A DNA stretch of 64,000 bases from Vulcanisaeta moutnovskia 768-28 (GCF_000190315.1 NC_015151.1:496001-560000); one strand, 5' to 3'. Positions 35,014-44,524 are shown, numbered from the stretch's first letter. A program made the numbers and translations. The notes: a model not told the origin generated them from the letters alone.

Positions 35014-35562
35014 ATGTCTGATGAGTGGTTGATTAAGGATATTAGGAGAGTGCTGGAGAAGGTCGAGGGTGTTGGGCTTGGTTTTAGAGCTCAAAGCTCT
35101 AGACTACTTATTGTGATCTTTTACGATCTATACTGCCCTGGCTGCGCATTGCTTGAGGACGAGGCTGGCGATTACTTACTCGAGCTTTTCAGGGAGGGTA
35201 AGGCATCGCTTTATTTCGTTGATTACCCAGTGCATAGGGGTGTTGAGAAGTTTCATGCGGCCTTTAGGTGCATTTACAAGAGGGATCCGTTGATTTTCCT
35301 GGAAGTTCTTAAGAGACACTATGAGGCTTACCTAAGCGGTAAATTAAAGGGTGAGGAGACTATTACTGGAGCTAGTAATGATTGTATTAATGAGGAGCTT
35401 CAGAGAGTTATGGAGGCTAAGTCAATAGCTAAGGAACTAGGTGCGCCAGGAACACCAACAATAATAATTGGTAATCTGGTAAAGAATATTGGACAAGGAG
35501 TATTTGGCTATCCAGGACTTATGAAGTTTATGAAGATTATTGAGGAACTCTACATATATTAA
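35014..35562 (+). CDS. DsbA-like thioredoxin-fold oxidoreductase
   Basis: A 182-residue protein with CPGC (Cys41, Cys44) in YDLYCPGCALLE, a helical insert at 80-130, and a cis-Pro loop GAPGTPTII near 150, the layout of DsbA and thioredoxin-like disulfide carriers. There is no signal peptide, so it acts in the cytosol, where many hyperthermophile proteins are disulfide-bonded. Box-A-like ATCTTTTTAAG lies at 34980-34990. Confidence 0.78.
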   Translation: MSDEWLIKDIRRVLEKVEGVGLGFRAQSSRLLIVIFYDLYCPGCALLEDEAGDYLLELFREGKASLYFVDYPVHRGVEKFHAAFRCIYKRDPLIFLEVLKRHYEAYLSGKLKGEETITGASNDCINEELQRVMEAKSIAKELGAPGTPTIIIGNLVKNIGQGVFGYPGLMKFMKIIEELYIY

Positions 35563-35578
35563 AACTACCTATATCAGT

Positions 35579-36148
35579 TTATTTACGGCGAATACTAATG
35601 TTTGGTGAATACCTTCTCCTTACCTGCATTAAGGCAATCACTATTAGCGCATTACCCACGGCATTTATTGCCGTACCAATCTCCATAACCCTGGGAATCA
35701 ATGTTAACCACATAATTACTGCAATTATCGAGATTACTACCCCAATCCTACCTAGGTTATTCCTGAACTGATTACTAATTATATAAGCACCGACATAACC
35801 TGACACTGATAGTCCGAGTGTTATACTTACGGCTATTAGGAATAGTAGGGCGGCCGCAACCCCATTGCTGTACAGGTAAAGTATGTAAGAAAAGGCCATT
35901 ATTGGTATTACAATAAACATTACATACCTATAAATAGTTGATAATCTACAGGTACCCTTACTGATTATACAAACCCCACCCCAACCAAACATTGCCATGC
36001 CTATCCAAAGTATTGCTATTATCAATTGCAGTATATCGTAGATTATATCCGTAAAACCAATGAGCAATAGTAACTTTAGGGCTATGTCAAATATGAAACC
36101 ATAAATTACTGCCGTTAATCCCTCATAAACACCCCTAACAATGCTCAT
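35579..36148 (-). CDS. membrane protein of unknown function
   Basis: A 189-residue protein with five or six hydrophobic helices and a short basic tail (QVRRRYSPNISIRRK). It lies 39 bp downstream of nuoN on the same strand and could be carried on the complex I transcript. No family recognised. Two cysteines (GVCIISKGTC) sit in the loop after helix 2. Confidence 0.5.
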   Translation of the reverse strand: MSIVRGVYEGLTAVIYGFIFDIALKLLLLIGFTDIIYDILQLIIAILWIGMAMFGWGGVCIISKGTCRLSTIYRYVMFIVIPIMAFSYILYLYSNGVAAALLFLIAVSITLGLSVSGYVGAYIISNQFRNNLGRIGVVISIIAVIMWLTLIPRVMEIGTAINAVGNALIVIALMQVRRRYSPNISIRRK

Positions 36149-36187
36149 TGTTGTTTAATGAATGTATCTTATTTTTAAGTAGATTGT

Positions 36188-37462
36188 TTATAGATTGAGG
36201 ATTAGGTAATTAACTAAGTTCATTATTGGTTTTATTAGCCATGAGGGTGGTATTGTTGTTGACAGCACTATTATCGTAAACACTATTATCAAGCCCTCAG
36301 CCAAGCTACCCTTCCAACCAGTCCCTAACTCCCTGGCAAGTCTAACGTAGTATGGTACTGAGATCACTGAGTTTATGACAAGGAGAATAGCGAGCCATGT
36401 CAGGTTTCCATAAACTAGAGCTAGTATTATGTATAGCTTTGACCAGAAACCCAGAAGTGGTGGTGTGCCTATGAAGGCTAGCGATATTAACCAAGTACTC
36501 ACGGCATTATTGCCCTTTGAAAATACTGTGTTAAAGAACCCCATTTTACCAACCGCATTCATGAACAACTGAAGTAATAAACCAACTAATGCTAATCCAA
36601 GTGTTATGCCCATTTCCTGGGCACCCATTATTGCCGCTGCAAAGGCTGACATTACGTAACCCATATTCGCTATTGATGAGTATGCCAATACCCTGGGGCT
36701 CTCTTTACTTGTTAATGCGCCTATGTTGCCTAGGAACATCGATATTACCGCGAAGGCACTGGCTATGTAGGCCAAGTAATAGGGTGATACCTTGTATAGT
36801 TCCATCGACGTTAGTGTTATCTTAACTGCAACAATGAATGGTGCTATCTTAGCTATTGATGCTATTATTGAGACAGGTATTGGATTACCGGCAGTGAATA
36901 CGTCGGGAACCCACTCATGCATTGGTGCTACACCGACCTCAAGAGATAGACCAAGCAATAATAGGGAGAAACCTATTATGTATGTTATTAGTGATGGTCC
37001 TGAACTAATCATTATTGCTCCTACGAAGAATAGTACCGTGGCTATTATCATGTTGACCACGTACTTAACACCAACCTCAATGCTAATGCTTGGGTCGCCC
37101 ATTAGGATTAATAAGTACGTTGGTGCTGAAACAAGCATTAGCGATAGTAGGACAAGGGCTAGGTCACTCGTGTATAGGGCTAGTACTGTGGCTATTATCA
37201 TTATGGAAACAAGCATATAATCAACGCCTCTTATTGGCGAGTTTAACCTCATTAATGTGACCACACCCAGCGCTCCAATAATCACCAGGAAGGCTATGTA
37301 AGCCATTAGGTAAATGTTAGTTGTTATAAGGAGTATCACCATTGAAATTAATGGTGCTATCCATGAGTACTTCCTGGTCTCCTCACTAAGTAATGTTGGT
37401 GCCGTACCAACCACGCTAATTATCGTTGCGGCAAGGAGAATGTATGTGTATGGTATGGACAC
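36188..37462 (-). CDS. nuoN: NADH-quinone oxidoreductase subunit N-like
   Basis: An antiporter-like proton-pumping subunit of complex I, 424 residues, with about 14 helices. It shows LEVGVAPMHEWVPDVF with the conserved acidic/histidine region, a lysine-bearing middle helix (SIIASIAKIAPFI) and LAYSSIANMGYV, hallmarks of the NuoL/M/N family. Its length and its place after J and K favour N. The start is GTG. It lies 25 bp downstream of nuoK. The L, M and hydrophilic subunits are not in this window. Confidence 0.85.
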   Translation of the reverse strand: MSIPYTYILLAATIISVVGTAPTLLSEETRKYSWIAPLISMVILLITTNIYLMAYIAFLVIIGALGVVTLMRLNSPIRGVDYMLVSIMIIATVLALYTSDLALVLLSLMLVSAPTYLLILMGDPSISIEVGVKYVVNMIIATVLFFVGAIMISSGPSLITYIIGFSLLLLGLSLEVGVAPMHEWVPDVFTAGNPIPVSIIASIAKIAPFIVAVKITLTSMELYKVSPYYLAYIASAFAVISMFLGNIGALTSKESPRVLAYSSIANMGYVMSAFAAAIMGAQEMGITLGLALVGLLLQLFMNAVGKMGFFNTVFSKGNNAVSTWLISLAFIGTPPLLGFWSKLYIILALVYGNLTWLAILLVINSVISVPYYVRLARELGTGWKGSLAEGLIIVFTIIVLSTTIPPSWLIKPIMNLVNYLILNL

Positions 37463-37487
37463 TTCGCATCACCCTTAACCATGCGAT

Positions 37488-37817
37488 TTAAGTATTACTC
37501 TTCGCCTCAACATACTGCTCCCCACCAGCCTTAATCTCCTCAACCCTAACGGACTTCCTAACCTTATCCATTGCCATTATCGCCGTTATTAATGTCATGA
37601 ATTCCGTGGATGATGTCAATATTGTAACGATAAGAATACCGAAAGCCGCGATGGCATTCACGGCAAAAAACGGCACTAATGTTAGGAATATTGCGTTGAA
37701 CATTAACTCCAGTGATATTAATACCCTAATTAAATCACTAGCCCTCAATGCGCTGTAGTAACCAATCATCAGTAATATTGACGCAAATCCATAGATTATC
37801 GCGGCATTCACCTCCAT
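37488..37817 (-). CDS. nuoK: NADH-quinone oxidoreductase subunit K
   Basis: A 109-residue membrane subunit with three helices. LISLELMFNAIFL carries the conserved Glu of NuoK in helix 2. The C terminus has an added charged tail. It overlaps the end of nuoJ by 10 bp, as is usual for this pair. It contributes to the proton path of complex I. Confidence 0.87.
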   Translation of the reverse strand: MEVNAAIIYGFASILLMIGYYSALRASDLIRVLISLELMFNAIFLTLVPFFAVNAIAAFGILIVTILTSSTEFMTLITAIMAMDKVRKSVRVEEIKAGGEQYVEAKSNT

Positions 37818-38290
37818 CGGCCACTCACCTCCAGGTAGTACATTATTAATCCAATCATTATGGCCATCAAGAGCGAGGACAATAATGCGATTAATAATAT
37901 GCTGTCTGGTGTTGATGCGAAGCTTATTAATGATTGACTAGTGACTGGTACAACGTTATAGTTTGTCCATACTGAGGCAATGATTATGGTTGCTATGAAT
38001 AACAACATTGGTAGTATCCAGGACTTACCAATACCGCCTCTGAACTCAATGCGCCTATACGTTGCAGCTAGGACTATTGTTATTGTTATTGTCGCCCCAA
38101 CAAATACTAGGTATATTAGTATGAAACCATAGGTTATTCCAAATAAGCCGTAAACGGCACCAATGAGCCCCGTCGTTATTGCCAGGTATATCGCTGCGTA
38201 TAGGTTGTCCTTGGTTACAGTGATACCTATGGCTGATAATACGGCGAAAACGCCAAGCGTTATTAATGCACCAATGTACGTGCTAACCAT
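37808..38290 (-). CDS. nuoJ: NADH-quinone oxidoreductase subunit J
   Basis: A five-helix membrane subunit. The conserved NuoJ segment is DNLYAAIYLAITTGLIGAVY and IYLVFVGATITI. A GTG at 38311 is in frame, but box A ACTTAAAAATAC (minus, 38314-38325) is too near it. The ATG at 38290 lies about 30 nt from the box and begins just before helix 1, so it is preferred. First gene of the J-K-N group. Confidence 0.85.
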   Translation of the reverse strand: MVSTYIGALITLGVFAVLSAIGITVTKDNLYAAIYLAITTGLIGAVYGLFGITYGFILIYLVFVGATITITIVLAATYRRIEFRGGIGKSWILPMLLFIATIIIASVWTNYNVVPVTSQSLISFASTPDSILLIALLSSLLMAIMIGLIMYYLEVSGRWR

Positions 38291-38409
38291 AGCAAGGAAA
38301 ACATAACTCACGTATTTTTAAGTATAACCAATCGACATTCTACAAGTGTTTACTAAAGGATACAGAGCATCACAGTAATGCAAATTAAGCTGGTTCATAA
38401 GGTGTCTCG

Positions 38410-38910
38410 ATGGGGCTAATACTGCTTTATACAGGGGATGGTAAGGGGAAGACAACGGCAGCCCTGGGATTAATGCTTAGGGCTGTTGGTCATGACTACA
38501 GAGTAGTAATCGCCCACTTAATGAAGACCCTAATCTACAGGGGTGAGTACGTTGGTGAGTACTTGGCAATTAAGAAGTTCCTTAGTGGCTATGTCGATGT
38601 CTACTCACTAGATCCAGACCAGCATTTAACACCTAGAGATGTATTTAAGATAGCGCTGAGTAGAGCTATGGAGATTAAACCATTCCTACTAATTCTAGAT
38701 GAGGTTAATAATGCAGTATCGAGTGGATACTTAACGGCAAGGGAGGTGATTGATGGTATTAAGTCATTACCACCCGAGGTTAATGTCGTATTAACAGGTA
38801 GAGACATACCCCATGAGTTTATGGAGTTGGCTGACTTAATAACTGTTATGGAAGCCAAGAGACACTACTTCGATAAGGGCGTGGTGGGTGTAAGGGGTCT
38901 TGAATGGTAA
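38410..38910 (+). CDS. cobO: ATP:corrinoid adenosyltransferase
   Basis: A 166-residue BtuR/CobO-type enzyme that adenosylates cob(I)yrinate or cobalamin. The P-loop YTGDGKGKTTAALG and the DEVNNAVSSGYL strand are diagnostic. It lies 32 bp ahead of btpA and may share a transcript. It supplies adenosyl- or activated corrinoid, consistent with a B12-type radical SAM gene nearby. Confidence 0.9.
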   Translation: MGLILLYTGDGKGKTTAALGLMLRAVGHDYRVVIAHLMKTLIYRGEYVGEYLAIKKFLSGYVDVYSLDPDQHLTPRDVFKIALSRAMEIKPFLLILDEVNNAVSSGYLTAREVIDGIKSLPPEVNVVLTGRDIPHEFMELADLITVMEAKRHYFDKGVVGVRGLEW

Positions 38911-38942
38911 TATTATTTAATTCCTTATCTGACCATTAATCA

Positions 38943-39737
38943 ATGCCTACATTGAAGTTTCGGGACGATCGACCAACACTCATAGGAGTCGTACACTTGC
39001 CACCACTACCTGGCTCTATTAGGTATGGTGGTCTTGACATTAGCACGATAATAGACTTCGCCGTGAGAAATGCCAGGGTACTTGATGAGGCTGGTTTTGA
39101 TGCGATAATTCTCGAGAACTTCAATGACTATCCATTTAGGGTTAGGGTTAAAGAAACTGAAACAATCGCTTCGATGGCGATTATAGCACGAGAAGTGGTG
39201 AGAACCATGACAATACCTGTGGGTATAAACTTACTCAGGAATTCAGGACCTGAGGCAGTGGCCATAGCTGCTGTTACTGGTGTATCCTTCATTAGATCAA
39301 ATGCATACTGCGAATCCATAGTTAGTGCCGAGGGTATAATCGAGCCTGTGTCCAGGGAAGTCCTTGAGGTAATGACCAGGCTTAACACTAAGGTCACGGT
39401 GCTCGCGGACATATTTGTCAAGCACGCAAGCCCACTGCACAGGATGACTGTTGAAGACGTGGCCAAGGACTGCGTGGAGAGGGCCCTGGCCGATGCACTG
39501 GTAGTCACTGGGCCAAGGACCGGGGAACCACCAGACCCGCTACTACTTAGGCGAGTCATAAAGTCCGTAAACACAAAGGTACTAGTTGGGAGCGGCATAA
39601 ACCCAAATAACATAAACGACTACAGGGAGGCCCACGGTTTCATAGTAGGCACATACCTAAAGGACGAGGAGGGACAAATAGACCTCGCAAAGGCCAGGAA
39701 CATAGTAAATGCAGTAAAGGCACTAGCAAGACCATGA
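38943..39737 (+). CDS. btpA: BtpA/SgcQ-family TIM-barrel protein
   Basis: A 264-residue TIM barrel. IGVVHLPPLPGS at the N terminus, DAIILENFNDYPF and the end motif VGSGINPNNIND are those of BtpA (named for photosystem I assembly) and SgcQ. In non-photosynthetic archaea the role is unknown; a nucleoside or phospho-sugar related reaction is possible. The last 200 bp switch to A/C-ending codons. Confidence 0.85.
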   Translation: MPTLKFRDDRPTLIGVVHLPPLPGSIRYGGLDISTIIDFAVRNARVLDEAGFDAIILENFNDYPFRVRVKETETIASMAIIAREVVRTMTIPVGINLLRNSGPEAVAIAAVTGVSFIRSNAYCESIVSAEGIIEPVSREVLEVMTRLNTKVTVLADIFVKHASPLHRMTVEDVAKDCVERALADALVVTGPRTGEPPDPLLLRRVIKSVNTKVLVGSGINPNNINDYREAHGFIVGTYLKDEEGQIDLAKARNIVNAVKALARP

Positions 39738-39747
39738 ACAACATTCC

Positions 39748-39767
39748 TACGACCCAGGGAAGTCGTA
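39748..39767 (+). terminator. hairpin after btpA
   Basis: TACGAC and GTCGTA form a perfect 6-bp stem around an 8-nt loop, 10 bp behind the btpA stop. Position fits a transcript 3' end or processing site. There is no long U tract, so intrinsic termination by this hairpin is uncertain. Confidence 0.35.
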
Positions 39768-39792
39768 TTATCTGTCAAATCCTGGACTGAAA

Positions 39793-39824
39793 GAGCGGAG
39801 ATAAGAATAATCTTACCTCCACTC
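39793..39824. repeat. imperfect inverted repeat downstream of btpA
   Basis: GAG-GGAG-TAAG pairs with CTTA-CTCC-CTC (11 pairs, two mismatches) around the loop AATAAT. It lies in the 250-bp gap between btpA and the next gene on the minus strand. It could be a terminator, an operator or part of a small RNA. Confidence 0.35.
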
Positions 39825-39989
39825 TGCCTACCCAATCCTCAACTCCTAATAATCATTCAGGTCCTAAACCGTTTTTAATAGACAATTAATGGCTACTTAC
39901 TTAAATCTAGTCCTTTAGTTATGCGTACTTAATAGCATTTCCTGCTAACTTAACGGGTGGGAAAGCACCAGTTATTCATTATAGCTTCA

Positions 39990-40271
39990 TTAAAGCCTTG
40001 ATATGACGTACAATAGTGATATCACGACTAGGTTCAGTATTGTGATTAGTAGCGTTGGCGCTGCGACTTCCATTCCAAGGCCTAGGCTCAGCCACATGTA
40101 GTATATAGCTATCATCGATATGCTCTCAACAAGGAGTATTGCTGATACCGAGAGTAGTATCCTGCCAATTTTCGTAAAACCAATCCCTAGGTAATTCTTG
40201 AATATTAATGCCACAATTACTGTCTGTGCAACTGCGGCGCCAATGTCTATGTACCATAGGTAATGCGTCAT
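39990..40271 (-). CDS. small membrane protein paired with a regulator
   Basis: A 93-residue protein with three hydrophobic helices and almost no loops. Its start overlaps the stop of the winged-helix gene by 4 bp, so the two are co-translated. Membrane partners of ArsR-like archaeal regulators of this kind are common but uncharacterised; a sensing or anchoring role is only an inference. Confidence 0.55.
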   Translation of the reverse strand: MTHYLWYIDIGAAVAQTVIVALIFKNYLGIGFTKIGRILLSVSAILLVESISMIAIYYMWLSLGLGMEVAAPTLLITILNLVVISLLYVISRL

Positions 40272-40597
40272 GACTTACCACCCCCTGCCTCCTCTTCATC
40301 AATGCCTATTATACTCATAACATCCTTAATAAGGTCCCACCTTTTTTCAAGTTTATCACTAATGAAGTATGGTGCTCCGTAACCTACGTCAAGCCTACTC
40401 ACTAGCTCGTACCTCTCAAGGAGCTCCAGGTGGTAAATCACGGTCCTGTAATTCACGTTCAACGCCCTAGCCAGTTGGTGGGGATTCATGGGCTTCTTCT
40501 TAAGTAGTAGTAGGATTTTTAACCTCATTAAACCTCCGCGGGAACCGCCAAGCAACCAAATAAGTATTTTCTTCAAATCCTTCTCATACTCAACCAT
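40268..40597 (-). CDS. winged-helix transcriptional regulator (ArsR-like)
   Basis: A regulator of about 109 residues with a clear winged helix: RLKILLLLKKKPMNPHQLAR, then VNYRTVIYHLELLERYEL as recognition helix region. Box A ACTTATAAATC (minus, 40624-40634) supports the ATG at 40597; an ATG at 40642 is in frame but lies upstream of the box. Co-transcribed with the small membrane protein at 39990. Confidence 0.72.
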   Translation of the reverse strand: MVEYEKDLKKILIWLLGGSRGGLMRLKILLLLKKKPMNPHQLARALNVNYRTVIYHLELLERYELVSRLDVGYGAPYFISDKLEKRWDLIKDVMSIIGIDEEEAGGGKS

Positions 40598-40854
40598 TAG
40601 ATAGGCAGCATTACCTGTCAATGATTTATAAGTTTTAAGCATTAACGTGCATTAGGTGAATCAATTAATAAGGCAGTTGCGCATTTGGGCTGTGGGCATT
40701 AATAATGAAATGGAAACTAAATTGTAATAACACTGCAATAACCCAAAAGTACTGTCTAACTCACCAATTAGGTAAATTAATAGTTACGACGAGATTACGA
40801 GCATTATGAAAGGCAATTTAGTGTTTTTAACGAAATTTGAATACGCAATACGTA

Positions 40855-42300
40855 TTATGAGTAGCCTCCCGATGAGTAGCTTGTCGATGATTGACTCATT
40901 GACGTCACCATGGTGCCTGTCATGTTTGCGAAGCCGTGTATTGGCGCCACGAATATCCAGGGCACTGGCTTAACGAACACGGCATTCACTATGTAATCAT
41001 CACCCACCAGCCATGGGTCCGCAAAGGCGTAATTACCACCGAGTAACGTCCCGTCTGGTAACTCCGTATAGCCTAACCAGGTCCATGATGCCGTAACCTT
41101 AGTAGGCATCATCATACTGCTCGGATTATAGAAGGCCTGTGGTGGTAGGAAGGCAATAGTTATCACGGGTGTTGGGGAGCCCGAGGCATTTACGAAGGTG
41201 TATCCTGGGCTTATCTCATTATTCACTGCGAAGGCGTAGGAGAATATTGGCCAGTATATGGTACCACTCGCATTTAGGTAGACCAAGTTGTAGAGGGCTT
41301 GGTATACTAGGCTGAAGTTGTACGTATTAAGTATTTGACCGCTCGGGGTCTTAACGTACGTGCTCGGCGGTATTATTGCCAGTAAATTACCTACGGTAAT
41401 GGCGCCTCCCTGAGTTGCGTTCACAGTTATTGTGCCTATGCTAACGGGCACTAACTCGGGCTCCATCGTCGTTATTTCCGTACTATTTGGTGTGGTCTCT
41501 GAGGTGTACACTGTCATTGACATTGCCGGCATCCCAGTGTATACGAATACCCAGGGCACTGGTTTAACGAATTGGTAATTCACGAATATGCCAGAGCCAA
41601 CATACACCCAGTTGTCTGGGAAGGCGTAGTGACCGCCGATTAATGTACCATTAGACTCCTCGGTGAATCCAAGCCATGTCCAAGTGGTCCACGTGCTCGG
41701 CATCCTAACAACAGTGATTATCGCCTGCGGCTTACCCTCCTGGTTAACGAATGTGTATCCCGGCGATACCTGTCCATTAACGGCATAGGCGAAGGCGTAA
41801 ATTGGTGGCGAACCTCCCATGCCCATCTCCATGGGCGTTGGCTCAACATTCTCTAGCATGTAGTCTATTATTGAGAATTGATACGTACTAAGTACCTGCC
41901 CACTTGGTGTTTCCATGTACGTGCCCGGCCTAATCACGGCTATTATGTTGCCAAGCCTAACCGTGGCTCCTTGTGTGGCGTTTACCGTCACCGTAGCCTC
42001 ACCAACTGGTATTAACTCTGGCTGCATAATGCCCATACTTGAGTTGGACATGCCCTCCAGTGATTGGTACTGGCCTTGTAGGCTCATGTATTGATTCTCT
42101 AGGTTTGTGTAGTTTGTCATTAGGCTTGAGTACTCACTCTTAAGGGTCTCATACTTACTCTGCAACTGCTGGTATTGGCTTTGAAGTATCATATACTTAC
42201 TGGCTATTGACGCGGTGGTTGAGTATAGGTAACCCACGTATCCTAGTCCTATTGCGAGTATTACCACCAGTATTACCAGTCCTATTGTTTGGGTGTTCAT
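40855..42300 (-). CDS. membrane-anchored coiled-coil surface protein with tandem duplication
   Basis: A 481-residue protein. Residues 5-27 are a membrane anchor or uncleaved signal. Residues 36-83 are a heptad-like coiled coil (YMILQSQYQQLQSKY). Then come two copies of a beta-rich domain, about residues 94-253 and 281-453, sharing PEL-PV, TVNATQG, GNI-AVI-P-TY, TPSGQ-L-TY, SPGYTFVN, TWLG-TE, GTL-GG-YAF and FVKPVPW-FV. The C-terminal tail is Ser/Thr-rich. It should project from the cell surface. Box A GTTAAATAAG (42323-42332) gives a leaderless ATG. Function unknown. Confidence 0.6.
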   Translation of the reverse strand: MNTQTIGLVILVVILAIGLGYVGYLYSTTASIASKYMILQSQYQQLQSKYETLKSEYSSLMTNYTNLENQYMSLQGQYQSLEGMSNSSMGIMQPELIPVGEATVTVNATQGATVRLGNIIAVIRPGTYMETPSGQVLSTYQFSIIDYMLENVEPTPMEMGMGGSPPIYAFAYAVNGQVSPGYTFVNQEGKPQAIITVVRMPSTWTTWTWLGFTEESNGTLIGGHYAFPDNWVYVGSGIFVNYQFVKPVPWVFVYTGMPAMSMTVYTSETTPNSTEITTMEPELVPVSIGTITVNATQGGAITVGNLLAIIPPSTYVKTPSGQILNTYNFSLVYQALYNLVYLNASGTIYWPIFSYAFAVNNEISPGYTFVNASGSPTPVITIAFLPPQAFYNPSSMMMPTKVTASWTWLGYTELPDGTLLGGNYAFADPWLVGDDYIVNAVFVKPVPWIFVAPIHGFANMTGTMVTSMSQSSTSYSSGGYS

Positions 42301-42525
42301 CGACTACGTACCCACGGTCTTATTTAACTCTATTTTTCGTAATCTCTTACAAATTCTTACCTAATTACTAAGTACTATTTAAATTAAGGAAAATCTTGGT
42401 CATTAAGTAACTAAATATGGTTATCGTTGAACAACAGACCTGACACAACCAGTGGTAGGGCTGTTTCTAGTTCCGTAGAGCTTTTAACTACTGGATTTGG
42501 ATTTTAATGAATGATAAACATATCA

Positions 42526-43869
42526 CTAGACATAGCTCTTAACTTCCTTTACGCCCAATGCATTCTCAAGCATCTTCTTCGCCGTGTAGTACCTCCTACA
42601 ATCTGGGCATAGGTATAGCCACTCCGGGTCTCCCTTGATACCGAGCTTAATCTTCATAGTCATTATGTGTCTCCTCGTGTCGAAGGGCTTACCGCACATC
42701 CTACATGTGACTACCTCGTCATAGACCACGTCTGTGCTATCGCTCATCGGGAATTCCCTAGCCCTATTAATTGTTATTGCCTTCTCAGGGCATAACCTCG
42801 CGCAGTGGCCACAACCAATACACTTGAGACTGTTGAACTTAAGCACTGTCTTATTGCCATCCCTACCAACATCAAACGCCCTCTCAGGGCATTTAGCAAA
42901 GCACACCCCGCAGAATGAGCACTTAACATCATCAATGTGAATACTAAATATCTTAAGTAATTCATTAGTAACGCCTTTACTCCTCGGCCTAAGCCTTACC
43001 AATGCCTTAACATAGTCATTACGCCTAATACCCATGTAAATAATTCTCTCACTCAACGTTTCGTCAGTGGCCATCGACAATGCGTCATCCTTGGTAATAC
43101 CCAGCTTAAACGACCCCATAAACGCGTTGATTAATCCCTTAGCATAGTCAGCACCGCCCAATTTACATGACTGGTCAGGGCATTCAATACTTACTTCAAG
43201 GGATTTGGCAAGCGCCATTGTCACCCACTCAGGGCTAACGGCATCGACACATGGCACCCTGTAAATGTACTCGCCATTCCTAGGCTCCCTAGTATTCAAT
43301 GGGCATGTGAATGTTATTCTTTTAATGCCCTTCACGTCATTTAACTTATTGAGTAGGGCTACGTACTCATTATCATCTGCGCCAACCATTGCCAGGGCAC
43401 CTGTTGGGCACTTTGACACGCATAGACCGCACTCAATGCATGCATTCTCGTTAATGACAACCCTATTATTAACAATTGATGTTGCATTGGTTGGGCATGC
43501 ATTAACGCAATCATTACATCCAAACCTAGCACTGCATGCGTTTTCGAAGTACGTGGGTACGTTCTTCTCAATGACCTTGACAACCCTACCTATCAATAAC
43601 TCCCTCCTGCTGATGGGGCCCTCGATGGCGACCTCCCTCGTGCTTGTTCTCCTAGCCATTAACTGTGCCTTTAACGCCTCTAACTCCTCATCACTCGGCG
43701 ACTTAAGTATGTAAATGTTCATTGGGTGCTTACCCTGGACATTGACACTACCTAACTTCCTAAGTACTATAATTATTGGGCCATTATGCTCCCTAGCCCT
43801 ATTCAATTCCTCATCACTTGGATCCTCAAGGATTAGTAATTTGCCCTCCTCACTTACCACCATAGACAT
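42526..43869 (-). CDS. polyferredoxin with four [4Fe-4S] motifs
   Basis: A 447-residue electron-transfer protein. Cluster motifs are CNDCVNACP, CIECGLCVSKCP, CSFCGVCFAKCP and CIGCGHCARLCP; extra cysteines (CPLN, CVDAV, CPDQSC) lie between, and a zinc-ribbon-like CRMC...CPDC ends the protein. It overlaps torD by 20 bp and follows a PsrB/DmsB-like subunit, so it likely connects a Mo/W oxidoreductase to other electron carriers. No membrane segment or signal peptide, so it acts in the cytosol. Confidence 0.8.
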   Translation of the reverse strand: MSMVVSEEGKLLILEDPSDEELNRAREHNGPIIIVLRKLGSVNVQGKHPMNIYILKSPSDEELEALKAQLMARRTSTREVAIEGPISRRELLIGRVVKVIEKNVPTYFENACSARFGCNDCVNACPTNATSIVNNRVVINENACIECGLCVSKCPTGALAMVGADDNEYVALLNKLNDVKGIKRITFTCPLNTREPRNGEYIYRVPCVDAVSPEWVTMALAKSLEVSIECPDQSCKLGGADYAKGLINAFMGSFKLGITKDDALSMATDETLSERIIYMGIRRNDYVKALVRLRPRSKGVTNELLKIFSIHIDDVKCSFCGVCFAKCPERAFDVGRDGNKTVLKFNSLKCIGCGHCARLCPEKAITINRAREFPMSDSTDVVYDEVVTCRMCGKPFDTRRHIMTMKIKLGIKGDPEWLYLCPDCRRYYTAKKMLENALGVKEVKSYV

Positions 43870-44524
43870 CCCTCATAATCTTAATGACCTCCCTATCCTG
43901 AGTCATGAAATCCTTCGTGAAATTGAGCAGAAGCTTAAGGTAATCAGTCCTCACAAGCTTGAGCGATGTACTTACGAATATTGAGACCCAATTAACTAGG
44001 TGATTATTTATGAAGTAATCCTCTTCCTCAATATACCTAGTAGCATTACTCCAATCATCATATTCCTCATAGGCCAGGAAGCTCATGAAGGCAAACTCAA
44101 CGGCAATGTGATCACTTCTCAAATCCCTAAATTCCTTATTCACGATAAGGTTATAATCTGCATAAATCCTCTTAAGCGATATCTCAGTGTTCATATCAAG
44201 ATAACCAGTATGAGTGTAGCCCTCGTAGGGTATCGCCCCATAATCAATCCTAGTGAAGTCTACCTGTATTGGCGTTAATGCATTATAATCATTAATATCC
44301 TTAGCAATGTCTAACAACTTAATTAGGTTATTCATTGATGAGTAAAGTCTCGCCAGTGCCTCGGCAACATCCCTAACCCTACTAATCCTTGACTTAATTA
44401 ACTTCTCAAAATCATTAAGCCTATACGGGTATATGTAGGATGAGGCTAGAAAGTCGTAAATAATAGAACGGGAAAATGCAAGTGATTTTAAAGCCTGAGG
44501 ATCTAAGTTCTCCATATTAATCAC
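43850..44524 (-). CDS. torD: TorD/DmsD-family chaperone
   Basis: An all-helical 224-residue protein with the family pattern VDFTRIDYGAIPYEGYT and DHIAVEFAFMSFLAYEE. TorD-like chaperones bind the signal peptide and apo-form of molybdopterin enzymes of the DMSO reductase class until cofactor insertion and Tat export. It lies between the B-type subunit and the polyferredoxin with short overlaps on both sides. The client catalytic subunit is not in this window. Confidence 0.8.
   Translation of the reverse strand: MINMENLDPQALKSLAFSRSIIYDFLASSYIYPYRLNDFEKLIKSRISRVRDVAEALARLYSSMNNLIKLLDIAKDINDYNALTPIQVDFTRIDYGAIPYEGYTHTGYLDMNTEISLKRIYADYNLIVNKEFRDLRSDHIAVEFAFMSFLAYEEYDDWSNATRYIEEEDYFINNHLVNWVSIFVSTSLKLVRTDYLKLLLNFTKDFMTQDREVIKIMRDVYGGK

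Noticed and set aside
39128-39613. Minus-strand open frame of 161 codons
   Set aside because: Antisense to btpA, low-complexity composition, no recognisable protein.
43265-43714. Plus-strand frame of 149 codons
   Set aside because: Antisense to the polyferredoxin gene with its conserved cluster motifs.
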